A stretch of 6,625 nt of DNA from an uncultured Fastidiosipila sp. (GTDB lineage Bacteria; Bacillota; Clostridia; Saccharofermentanales; Fastidiosipilaceae): assembly GCA_938014865.1 (NCBI GenBank), contig CALLQJ010000127.1:1-6625 (forward strand). Reading direction: 5' to 3'. This document shows positions 1 through 5,881 of the stretch, piece after piece (the stretch's first letter is position 1; every line of letters starts with the position of its first letter). A program made the translations under genes and the position numbers. The notes below the pieces were generated by a model. That model saw nothing but the letters and a program-made list of their open reading frames with translations, was not told the DNA's origin and ran no database searches.

Positions 1-212
1 CGGCCCTGCGGCTCGGTCTCTGCCCACATCGGCCAGTAGACCAGCTCAGCACCCTCTTCGACTTCAAGAGTATCGGCATCACCTTGTTCCTGCTTCTCCG
101 GTGTCTTGCCTGCATCCCCCTGTGAACCCTTTTTATCCTTGCTGTCGCCGCAGGATGCCAAAAGGCTCAGAGCGAGAACGCTCGCAAGTACACCGCTAAG
201 TACTTTTTTCAT
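1..212 (-). CDS. ABC transporter solute-binding lipoprotein, N-terminal fragment
   Basis: Only the first 70 residues are in the window; the gene continues past position 1. The N-terminus is a lipoprotein signal peptide: MKK, a hydrophobic stretch at residues 4-19, then the lipobox LLASC with the lipidated cysteine at residue 21. A hydrophilic linker rich in K, G, D, Q and E follows (about 22-55). After it the mature fold begins with ELVYWPMWAETEPQ, which resembles the opening strand of family-1 extracellular sugar-binding proteins ('YW.MW.E.EP'). The expected role is capture of a sugar or other small solute at the outer membrane face and delivery to an ABC permease encoded further left. ATG at 212 is supported by AAGGAGGT at 217-224. 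Lipoprotein status is seen directly; the solute-binding call rests on one short motif, and the substrate cannot be told. Confidence 0.8.
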   Translation of the reverse strand, partial: MKKVLSGVLASVLALSLLASCGDSKDKKGSQGDAGKTPEKQEQGDADTLEVEEGAELVYWPMWAETEPQG

Positions 213-243
213 ATTTACCTCCTTGATTCGGCCTTATAAAGCC

Positions 244-424
244 AAAGTCTTGCTTAATAATATAAAGTTCATTTCATATTCTGTCTATCTTTTTCTTCAC
301 AAAAATCCAACATTTTCACTTAAATCCACTTAATTTTATGTAAAAAGTCTTGCGTCTTTCACAAAAACTAAAATTATTTAATAAATTCTCCGTATTTCAT
401 TGTTAAAATCACAATTTTCACTTA
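244..424. repeat. Short direct repeats about 100 bp apart in the divergent intergenic region
   Basis: AAAGTCTTGC occurs at 244-253 and again at 344-353, exactly 100 bp apart. ATTTTCACTTA occurs at 312-322 and 414-424, 102 bp apart, and each copy is preceded three or four bases upstream by AAAATC (302-307 and 405-410). CACTTAA is also tandemly placed at 317-323 and 327-333, one helical turn apart. The near-equal offsets suggest either a diverged ~100-bp tandem duplication or paired protein-binding sites controlling the lipoprotein gene. The sequence between the matches is not clearly conserved. Confidence 0.45.
259..287 (-). promoter_or_regulatory. Sigma-A-type promoter of the lipoprotein gene
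   Basis: Reading the minus strand, TAGACA (287-282) is a 5/6 match to the -35 consensus. A 17-bp spacer separates it from TATATT (264-259), a 5/6 match to the -10 consensus. Transcription would start near 252, giving a leader of about 40 nt before the AAGGAGGT ribosome binding site and the ATG at 212. A 10-bp sequence (244-253) that recurs at 344-353 lies on the predicted start site, which is a plausible operator position. Confidence 0.6.
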
Positions 425-437
425 TGCATATTTTTGC

Positions 438-511
438 ACTTTCCGCTTCCGCCGAGCCCCCGGCCGATCCGGCACGGGCAGCTTTCGGGAAAGCTTGAAG
501 ACTTTCCGCTT
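438..511. repeat. Direct repeat ACTTTCCGCTT
   Basis: ACTTTCCGCTT is present at 438-448 and 501-511, extending to 13 of 14 matching bases. The second copy sits between the candidate -35 and -10 of the downstream membrane-protein gene. Between the copies lies GC-rich sequence and a small hairpin (GCTTT-CGGG-AAAGC, 481-494) with no T-run, so it is not a terminator. This could be an operator pair or chance. Confidence 0.3.
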
Positions 512-540
512 TCGATTTACTATATAAAGACTTATATGAT
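495..540 (+). promoter_or_regulatory. Candidate promoter of the membrane-protein operon
   Basis: TTGAAG (495-500) followed by a 17-bp spacer and TACTAT (518-523) is a moderate promoter match. A better -10 box, TATGAT (535-540), lies just downstream but has only a poor -35. The local TATATAAAG tract makes this the most AT-rich spot before the gene. Either version leaves a leader of roughly 45-60 nt before the ATG at 592. Confidence 0.35.
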
Positions 541-577
541 GGATTAATATTGCGTTGTTCTGCGCATTTTCCGTCAC

Positions 578-586
578 AGGAGGAGG
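578..586 (+). promoter_or_regulatory. Ribosome binding site that fixes the start at 592
   Basis: AGGAGGAGG at 578-586 is followed by five bases and ATG at 592. The open frame extends upstream to a TTG at 550, but that codon has no Shine-Dalgarno sequence in front of it. It would also add a polar 14-residue extension ahead of the first membrane helix. Confidence 0.8.
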
Positions 587-591
587 ACTTT

Positions 592-2349
592 ATGCCGTTC
601 ATTGCGCTTGCGGGCTGGCTGCCGCAGATCTTCTGGCTTTTGCTGGTGATTGTCTGCCTGATTATCATCGCAGGTTCCGTTTATTTTCTGCTGCAAAACC
701 GAAAATTCCACACACTTTTTTTACAGACACTCTCGTCCGTAACCGAGAGCATTTCCGAGCTGGACCGCTGCCGCATTGAAAACTTAGAACCGCTGCGCGA
801 CGAACTGCGTTCGGAGCGCTTTCCTCTTCTGAGCGAGGTCGGCGAAAAGCTTTACAAAGATTCCGAACGCCTCTACCAGGGCAAGTGGATTGCCGATCCC
901 GCGCCTCTGCTGCGCCGGGACCGCGTCCTGACCCGCTCACAGTACCGCAGCGCCAGCGGCGAGCTGCCGATACAGATCCTCTCCGTTTCGGTACTGGCCA
1001 CCTCCCTTTTTCTTTTAATCGGACTCTCCGGTTCGGTGAACCGTACGCTGGTAACGCAAATCTCCTTTCTGCCCGCGCTTTTCGGCGCCGTGGCCGCCCT
1101 GCTTTTGTTTTTCCAGGCCCACCGGGCCCGGCAGAGCATTGACCGCGCGCTGAATCATCTCTCCGAAACCATCGTAGAAAAAGTCCCGGTCTTCCGGGAA
1201 CTGGCCGGCACGGCCGCCCTTATCGAATCCTTTTTCCGCTACGACCGGCAGATGGCCGATTCCATCAGCCTGCTTTCCGACACCGTCGATCAGCTGACCC
1301 ATAATGAACTGGCCGAAAGTCTGGCGGAAAATGTCCGGCTCGTCATGGAAAAAGAAGTCAGTCCCCCGCTGAATGCGGCTGCGGACGCCCTGCATGATCT
1401 GGCCGGTGAACTTACGAGACGGCAGGAAGAAGGCATGCGCGAACTGGCCGAACGCTTTACCGATGAACTCGTCAGCAGCCTCGATGACCGGCTCCGCCCC
1501 TTCTACAGCGAAATTGAACATCTGACCCGTGACATTTACGAGGCCAATAAGCAAAGCGACATTGCCCTCGGCACGATGGAAGAATACAAGCAGCAAAGCA
1601 TCGACATTCAGTCCAATCTCAGCCGCGTCCTCGAAGATCTCGACCGGGCCGGCGAAAGCTGGCGGCAGGATATGGCGGACAATAAGAAATCCGTTGAAGC
1701 GCTGGCTGAAACCAGCGCCCGCCTCGCCGAACTTCAGGCCGGCAGCGAAGACAATCTGGCCCATGAGCTCGGGCTTTTGCGCGAAAAATTCTCCGAGGTG
1801 CAGGACAGCCTCTACCGTGTCACGCAGGGGCTGCATCTGGAAAATCAGCAGGCGTCGGAATTTGTGCGTGAACTCAGCGACAATGCACAGCAGACCCTAG
1901 GCGATATGCGGCAGCTGACGGCCGTTCTGATCGATCAGACCTCACATATCGAAAAGCAGAATGCCGTGCTGCAGTCCGGCCTGAAAGAACTGGAAGACGG
2001 ACTGAACCTTTCGGTCCGGAATTTCTCGGCGCAGATCCTGGCCGGGGTCGAACAGACCCTCGACAGCTTTGACGAAGGGCTGGCCGAAGTGACCGAGCGC
2101 CTGTCGAACACCACCGCCGAAATCAACGATACCGTCGGCGCCTGGGTCTCGGACATCCGCTGGAGCGAGGAATACCGCTACAGGAATCGTCCCGACGATC
2201 TCAAGGAACGGGAAGAGAAGAATCAGGCCCTGCTTGATATTCTCTACAGCCGCGATCGGCAGGACGATGAAGAAACCGGCCGTTCCGAGCCGGAGGATGC
2301 GGAAGACGACGATGACTACCTGAGAAAGGATGGGGAGAACCTTGACTAA
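592..2349 (+). CDS. Three-helix membrane protein with long cytoplasmic helical tail, MotA/TolQ/ExbB/ZorA-like layout
   Basis: The protein has 585 residues. Hydrophobic segments lie at about residues 10-35, 129-149 and 155-176. A polar stretch of about 95 residues separates the first two, and only a few residues separate the second and third. This spacing is the MotA/TolQ/ExbB/ZorA arrangement, and by the positive-inside rule (RNR, RRDR, HRAR) the large loop and tail are cytoplasmic. IGLSGSV in helix 2 and PALFGAVAALLLFF in helix 3 recall, weakly, the family's GLLGT and ALxxTxxGL motifs. Residues 180-525 are polar, Leu/Glu/Gln-rich and almost without proline, as expected of long coiled coil. 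The end (553-585) is highly acidic. Families of this kind conduct ions to drive a rotating or force-transmitting complex, and ZorA in particular carries a long cytoplasmic tail. No TonB, MotB or ZorB partner is visible here. The stop overlaps the start of the next gene, so the pair is probably one operon. It could instead be an unrelated membrane-anchored coiled-coil protein. Confidence 0.75.
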   Translation: MPFIALAGWLPQIFWLLLVIVCLIIIAGSVYFLLQNRKFHTLFLQTLSSVTESISELDRCRIENLEPLRDELRSERFPLLSEVGEKLYKDSERLYQGKWIADPAPLLRRDRVLTRSQYRSASGELPIQILSVSVLATSLFLLIGLSGSVNRTLVTQISFLPALFGAVAALLLFFQAHRARQSIDRALNHLSETIVEKVPVFRELAGTAALIESFFRYDRQMADSISLLSDTVDQLTHNELAESLAENVRLVMEKEVSPPLNAAADALHDLAGELTRRQEEGMRELAERFTDELVSSLDDRLRPFYSEIEHLTRDIYEANKQSDIALGTMEEYKQQSIDIQSNLSRVLEDLDRAGESWRQDMADNKKSVEALAETSARLAELQAGSEDNLAHELGLLREKFSEVQDSLYRVTQGLHLENQQASEFVRELSDNAQQTLGDMRQLTAVLIDQTSHIEKQNAVLQSGLKELEDGLNLSVRNFSAQILAGVEQTLDSFDEGLAEVTERLSNTTAEINDTVGAWVSDIRWSEEYRYRNRPDDLKEREEKNQALLDILYSRDRQDDEETGRSEPEDAEDDDDYLRKDGENLD

Positions 2350-3179
2350 ACGAGACTTCACTAAAGCCTCCGATAATCACACACCCGAAAAGAATCGGGA
2401 AAAACTCCCGCTGGAACTTGCCGTCGAAGAGGCCGAACGCGCATCCCGGGAAAAAGCAGAAAAAGAACGCTCCGGGAGCGGGCAGGCCGCGGCCGCTGAA
2501 AAGAATGCGGCAGCTGAGGCTTCCGAAACGCGCAGCGCAGAGGACCCGTCCGTTCCGGACGGACCATCCGCAGGAAATAAAACAGCCGGGCGCAAGCCGG
2601 AAACGAGAAAGACAGCGCCCGCTTCTGCCGGGAAAGCGGACGAAAGCAGCGGGAAAGCCGGGAAAGCGGACGAAAGCAGCGGGAAAGCCGGAAAAGCGGA
2701 CGAAAACGCCGGCCAAGCACCGCTAAAAGCAGCGTCTTCCCCAGCAAAGGCCGCCCCGCAGGAGCCGCCGGAAACAAACGAGCCGGATAAAAACGACGAA
2801 GAAAAAAGGGCGGACAGCGAAACCGCTGAGAACACTAAGCGCCGGGCATCCGCTTCCGAGACGCCGGACGACGATAAAACGCCTTCCCCTTCTCAAGTCC
2901 GAGGAAACTACGGCAAAAGACGCCGGAAGAATCCGCCCCCCGATTATCTTCGCTCCACCCCGCCGCAGCAGAGCAAGGCGACTTTCCTGCCGCAGCCGGA
3001 TCCGAGCGTCCGGGACAGCGAAATCAAAGAACCCATCAATTCATCTAATAACGAAACCATCGCCGGTCTGGCCCGCGCCGACCGCGCCTCGTCCAAGGCT
3101 TTTTCCAAGCCGCCCCGCGCCACGCGTTCCGGGCGGGCCGCCCGGAGTGCCGGCCTGGATATGAGCGAGGAATACCGCT
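2163..3179. repeat. Exact 17-nt repeat shared by the two operon genes
   Basis: The same 17 bases occur at 2163-2179 and at 3163-3179, exactly 1000 bp apart. Both copies are read in the same codon phase and encode SEEYR. In the membrane protein this is residues 525-529, at the junction of the helical tail and the acidic end. In the partner it is residues 279-283, at the junction of the disordered and folded parts. The coordinates given span both copies; only the two ends are repeated. Confidence 0.85.
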
Positions 3180-4411
3180 CGCGCGGAAAATTCCGCCAGT
3201 CCCTGGCCCTGGCCAGAAAGCAGCACCCCTTTATTATGGATCGGCCGCTGCAGATTACAGATGAAGAAGCCTATGAGCTGATTGAAAAGCTCCGGGCCGT
3301 TCCCTTGTATCAGCTCCGCGACGCAAGCCTGGACATCAATGCGGAAGAAAGCAAGCGGCTTTTCCATGCCCTTCTGCTCACCAATGACCGTCCGACCGTT
3401 CAGGCCATTCAGCAGCTCGCCGTGCAGCGGGCCGGCTGGTCGCTTTACACCATCGGCTGGTCCACCTTACAGCGCAATTTCCCGCACCGGCGCATACAGC
3501 AGACCCTGGAACTGGTCTATAACACCCTGGAAAGCGATCCCTCCCGTTCCGAAGTCCGCCCGTCTTATATGCGCAAGGCCATCGGCGACATCATCAATCT
3601 GGGAAAATCCGATGCAGGCCTGGTCAGCGACGTGGTCCGGCACCTGAATCAAGCCTATAATGTGGCACCCGATGAGGGCCTGGAGTCCTTTCTCGACGAC
3701 TATCAGATTCTCATCGAAACCCCCTTCGGAGGCTCGGTCTTAGGCGACTTTTTCCGCCGCGCCGACTTGCCGGTTTTGTACCGGAAAAAGGATATCCTTT
3801 GTGACGCCCTGCCTTACATGCATCCGGCGCTGGCCGCCGAAGTGGTCTCCCGGGTCATCGCCTCACGCGACGACATTGAAGGCGATAAAAAATACATCTA
3901 TAAACAAGTCGCGGAGATCTTCCTGCACAGTCAGCCGAATCATCCCATGTGGCTTTATATGAGTACGGACCTGCAAAGAGCCTACAAGAGCTGGTACATT
4001 GACGACCGGCTGGAAAGCCAGACCGCCATGTATCCCGGAAAACGCGAATTCCTGCAGACTTACAGCGAAGACATCGAGGACGTCGCCATGCTCAGCAATG
4101 ACCTGATGGCCATTCGTTTTGACGACTTTATCCTGATCGATGACCGCCGCCGCGGCGATTCCTGCATTTATTACGATGATGAAACCGTCAAGGATCTCCT
4201 GCTCAAAGGCCTGGACGAAAAAGATCTCGGCAACCCCGGCATCCCAGCCCGCGATGTCAAGGAAGCGGTCAATGCCGAGCGAAGCCGCGGCGTTGTGCGC
4301 CTGAGCTTTACCAGAGGCGCCCTGACCTATTCCCGGCGTTTCATGGACCGCCTGCTCGGTCATTCGGATAAACGCCGCCGCGAAAACATTCTGAAAAACT
4401 GGTTCAGATAA
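2330..4411 (+). CDS. Uncharacterised soluble partner protein: disordered repeat-bearing N-terminus, folded C-terminus with possible EH-signature-like end
   Basis: The protein has 693 residues, with no signal peptide or membrane helix. Residues 1-270 are rich in A, K, E, S and P and look disordered; they include a ten-residue unit (GKADESSGKA) repeated at 101-130 and a basic patch GKRRRK at 195-200. Residues 295-693 are ordinary folded, mostly helical sequence. In the last 155 residues, KREFLQTYSEDIED (571-584), FDDFILIDD (597-605), CIYYDD (612-617), GVVRLSF (654-660) and the terminal GH...ILKNWF (677-692) fall in an order that recalls the EH_Signature domain of ZorC. The match is from memory, and the expected Glu appears as Asp. 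It overlaps the membrane-protein gene by 20 nt if started at ATG 2330. A TTG at 2342, preceded by GGGGAG, is an alternative start that would shorten the overlap to 8 nt. Function is not established; co-operation with the membrane protein is inferred from the overlap. Confidence 0.75.
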   Translation: MGRTLTKRDFTKASDNHTPEKNREKLPLELAVEEAERASREKAEKERSGSGQAAAAEKNAAAEASETRSAEDPSVPDGPSAGNKTAGRKPETRKTAPASAGKADESSGKAGKADESSGKAGKADENAGQAPLKAASSPAKAAPQEPPETNEPDKNDEEKRADSETAENTKRRASASETPDDDKTPSPSQVRGNYGKRRRKNPPPDYLRSTPPQQSKATFLPQPDPSVRDSEIKEPINSSNNETIAGLARADRASSKAFSKPPRATRSGRAARSAGLDMSEEYRSRGKFRQSLALARKQHPFIMDRPLQITDEEAYELIEKLRAVPLYQLRDASLDINAEESKRLFHALLLTNDRPTVQAIQQLAVQRAGWSLYTIGWSTLQRNFPHRRIQQTLELVYNTLESDPSRSEVRPSYMRKAIGDIINLGKSDAGLVSDVVRHLNQAYNVAPDEGLESFLDDYQILIETPFGGSVLGDFFRRADLPVLYRKKDILCDALPYMHPALAAEVVSRVIASRDDIEGDKKYIYKQVAEIFLHSQPNHPMWLYMSTDLQRAYKSWYIDDRLESQTAMYPGKREFLQTYSEDIEDVAMLSNDLMAIRFDDFILIDDRRRGDSCIYYDDETVKDLLLKGLDEKDLGNPGIPARDVKEAVNAERSRGVVRLSFTRGALTYSRRFMDRLLGHSDKRRRENILKNWFR
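2631..2707 (+). repeat. In-frame 30-bp tandem repeat
   Basis: Two identical 30-bp units occupy 2631-2660 and 2661-2690. A third, partial and slightly diverged unit runs from 2691 to about 2707. They encode GKADESSGKA twice, then GKADENAGQA (residues 101-130). Because the unit is a multiple of three, copy-number change would alter linker length without breaking the frame. Confidence 0.9.
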
Positions 4412-4507
4412 GAAGCCGGCGCGCCCGTTTAGAAGCTTCTGAGAGCCCCGGCCGCTTCCCGAAGATTTTGGCCGCATCCGCCCGCGCGGTCTAGTTACAA
4501 GGTCTTG
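4412..4507. other. Convergent intergenic gap without a clear terminator
   Basis: This 96-bp GC-rich gap lies between the stop of the soluble partner gene (4409-4411) and the stop of the nucleosidase gene (4508-4510). It contains the palindrome AGAAGCTTCT (4431-4440) and a weak CGGCC/GGCCG pairing further right. Neither is followed by a T-run on either strand, so no intrinsic terminator is convincing here. Confidence 0.5.
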
Positions 4508-5179
4508 TTATAGGGTCCGGATCAGCGCCAGCACGCTCTCGGCCGCGACAGCCGCAGCCTGATGCTTAAAACGCTCAAAGGCGCCCTCCAAGCCTTCATC
4601 CGCACCGTCCGAAATCGAACGCAGAATCAGAAAAGGGATGCCGGCACCCGCTGCGACCTGCGCAACAGCAGCCCCTTCCATTTCACAGGCGAGCGCCCCG
4701 ATCTGACGGCGGATCGCCTCTTTTTTTTCAGGATTATCGACAAACTGATCCCCCGTGGCAATCGGCCCTGTAAAGACCCTGACCCCTTCCGGAACCGCCT
4801 CCGCCGCACGCTCCAAAAGCTCCGGATCCGCCTTAAAAAAAGCCTGATAAGGATAGGTCTCTTCCAGAAGATGCCTTGCAAAATCATGGTAATAAAGTTC
4901 GTTTCCCAAGACGATATCCGAGATGGCGAGGCGATCATCCAGACTCCCGGCTACCCCGACATTGATGATCATCTCAACGCCGAAGCGGTCCAGCAGGAGC
5001 TGCGTGAAACTTGCCGCATTGCTCTTCCCCACCCCGCAGACGCCCAGGTAAATCTCATGGCCGGCATAAAGGCCTTCCCGGACCGTGCGTCCGTAATAAG
5101 AATGGCTCCTGACCTCCGATAAGGCCTCCGAAATCCGGTCCGTCTCCAGCTGCATGGCACAAATCACTGCAATTTTCAT
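4508..5179 (-). CDS. mtnN: 5'-methylthioadenosine/S-adenosylhomocysteine nucleosidase
   Basis: The protein has 223 residues, close to the usual MTAN length of about 230. It hydrolyses the glycosidic bond of methylthioadenosine and S-adenosylhomocysteine, releasing adenine plus methylthioribose or S-ribosylhomocysteine, in the cytoplasm. It clears inhibitory by-products of polyamine synthesis and methylation and feeds the activated methyl cycle. The family landmarks are all present: MKIAVICAMQLE with the catalytic-site Glu12, GVGKSNAA (49-56), INVGVAGSLD (72-81), TGDQFV (142-147), the substrate-binding CEMEGAA (165-171, Glu166/Met167/Glu168) and RSISDGAD with the general acid Asp191. The frame is open far upstream to 5557, but homology begins exactly at the ATG at 5179, which has AAGGTGAG at 5189-5196. 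It is transcribed divergently from the DJ-1 gene and convergently with the two-gene module. Confidence 0.96.
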   Translation of the reverse strand: MKIAVICAMQLETDRISEALSEVRSHSYYGRTVREGLYAGHEIYLGVCGVGKSNAASFTQLLLDRFGVEMIINVGVAGSLDDRLAISDIVLGNELYYHDFARHLLEETYPYQAFFKADPELLERAAEAVPEGVRVFTGPIATGDQFVDNPEKKEAIRRQIGALACEMEGAAVAQVAAGAGIPFLILRSISDGADEGLEGAFERFKHQAAAVAAESVLALIRTL

Positions 5180-5221
5180 AAACTTAATCTCACCTTCAAA
5201 TTCCTGATGTATCATAAAAAG

Positions 5222-5239
5222 TATAGAATAATCTCTATA
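5222..5239. promoter_or_regulatory. Dyad in the divergent mtnN / DJ-1 promoter region
   Basis: TATAGA (5222-5227) and TCTATA (5234-5239) form a perfect 6-bp inverted repeat with a 6-bp spacer. The right arm overlaps the plus-strand -10 box TATAAT at 5236-5241. On the minus strand, candidate -10 boxes (TATACT, TATGAT) lie next to or inside the same stretch. This would suit an operator for a small dimeric repressor controlling both genes, but AT-rich promoter DNA produces such dyads by chance. Confidence 0.4.
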
Positions 5240-5241
5240 AT
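5236..5241 (+). promoter_or_regulatory. -10 box of the DJ-1-family gene
   Basis: TATAAT is a perfect -10 consensus and predicts transcription starting near 5248, only about 17 nt before the ATG at 5265. The -35 region (5213-5218, CATAAA) is a poor match, so activity may depend on an activator or on the AT-rich context. Confidence 0.5.
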
Positions 5242-5251
5242 CATAACTTAT

Positions 5252-5258
5252 GAGGAGG
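5252..5258 (+). promoter_or_regulatory. Ribosome binding site that fixes the DJ-1-family start at 5265
   Basis: GAGGAGG at 5252-5258 stands six bases before the ATG at 5265. An in-frame ATG at 5250 overlaps this Shine-Dalgarno sequence and would add five residues (MRRQS) absent from the family, so 5265 is preferred. Confidence 0.85.
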
Positions 5259-5264
5259 CAATCT

Positions 5265-5825
5265 ATGCCAGAAGCAATTATTTTTCTTACAGACGGAAGC
5301 GAAGAGGCCGAAGCGCTGATCGTAGTAGACGTTTTCCGCAGAGCGGGAATCGGCATCAAAACCGTATCCTTAAAAGACGAAAAAACCATCATCAGTGCCC
5401 ACGATATTCCGATCGGCTGCGATCTGACGCTCAAAGACTTTAAAGCAGGCGACGAGACCTTCATGATCATCCCCGGCGGTCTCGGCGGTACCGATAAGAT
5501 GAAAGAAAACGAATTATTAAAAGAAACCTTAACCAAGCATCGTGAAAAAGGCGGCAAACTTGCGGCGATTTGTGCCGGCCCGACCGTACTGGGTCACTTC
5601 GGCCTGATCGACGGCAAGCATGCGGCCTGCTTCCCCGGCTGTGAAGACGGCTTAGGCGATACGGTGCAGTACGAAAAAGATGCCTACGTTTATAAAGACG
5701 ACTGGCTCATCACGGGCCGCGGCGTCGGCGCCACCTTTGATTTCGCTTTAGCCCTCGTGGCCGAACTGAGAGATCAGAAGACGGCAGACGAACTGGCCGG
5801 CAAACTGCAGTACAAAACAAGATAA
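5265..5825 (+). CDS. DJ-1/PfpI (YajL-type) family protein
   Basis: The protein has 186 residues, the usual size for bacterial YajL/DJ-1 proteins, and is cytoplasmic. It has the DJ-1 hallmarks: GSEEAEA near the N-terminus with Glu16 in the place of the DJ-1 active-site glutamate, VDVFRRAGI (21-29), IIPGG (68-72), the nucleophile elbow AAICAGPTVLG (100-110) with Cys103, GKHAACFPGCED with His119 (117-128), and TGRGVGATFDFALALV (150-165) near the C-terminus. Family members act as redox-sensitive stress proteins and have been reported as glyoxalases or deglycases repairing methylglyoxal-modified targets; which activity applies cannot be read from sequence. Annotation pipelines often call such proteins 4-methyl-5(B-hydroxyethyl)-thiazole monophosphate biosynthesis protein, a name without firm support. 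The gene has more TTA codons and AT-richer stretches than its neighbours. It is followed by a strong intrinsic terminator, so it is probably monocistronic. Confidence 0.95.
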   Translation: MPEAIIFLTDGSEEAEALIVVDVFRRAGIGIKTVSLKDEKTIISAHDIPIGCDLTLKDFKAGDETFMIIPGGLGGTDKMKENELLKETLTKHREKGGKLAAICAGPTVLGHFGLIDGKHAACFPGCEDGLGDTVQYEKDAYVYKDDWLITGRGVGATFDFALALVAELRDQKTADELAGKLQYKTR

Positions 5826-5856
5826 AAACGAGCGGGGATCTTTGACCCCTTCCGGC

Positions 5857-5875
5857 CTGCAGCGGAACACTGCAG
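5857..5875. other. Hairpin downstream of the DJ-1-family gene
   Basis: CTGCAG at 5857-5862 and again at 5870-5875 can pair across a 7-nt loop. It has no T-run of its own and lies between the stop codon and the main terminator. It may protect the 3' end of the transcript. Confidence 0.45.
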
Positions 5876-5881
5876 CAAAAT

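Noticed and set aside
106..333. 75-residue plus-strand open frame at the left
   Set aside because: It runs antisense through the lipoprotein signal peptide and then through AT-rich intergenic DNA, with no ribosome binding site.
481..494. Hairpin GCTTT-CGGG-AAAGC as a terminator or riboswitch element
   Set aside because: The stem is only 5 bp with no T-run after it, and no known riboswitch core is visible around it.
378..668. 96-residue open frame on the minus strand in the divergent region
   Set aside because: It overlaps the start of the membrane-protein gene and its promoter, has low-complexity Ser/Ala/Lys composition and no family resemblance.
1015..1836. 273-residue open frame on the minus strand inside the membrane-protein gene
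   Set aside because: It is fully antisense to a gene with a clear ribosome binding site and membrane helices, and it has no Shine-Dalgarno of its own. Its sequence reads as a reverse-frame artefact of GC-biased codons.
2631..2707. CRISPR-like array
   Set aside because: The 30-bp units are directly adjacent, with no spacers, and lie in frame within a coding sequence.
2377..2835. Minus-strand Ser/Phe/Ala-rich repeat frames opposite the disordered region
   Set aside because: They are mirror images of the Lys/Glu/Ala-rich coding repeats and carry no start signals.
4562..5122. 186-residue plus-strand open frame across mtnN
   Set aside because: It is antisense to a nucleosidase with all catalytic motifs, and the translation shows no domain pattern.
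5180..5557. Upstream extension of the mtnN frame to 5557
   Set aside because: The extra residues are antisense to the DJ-1 gene and precede the conserved MKIAVI start, which has its own ribosome binding site.
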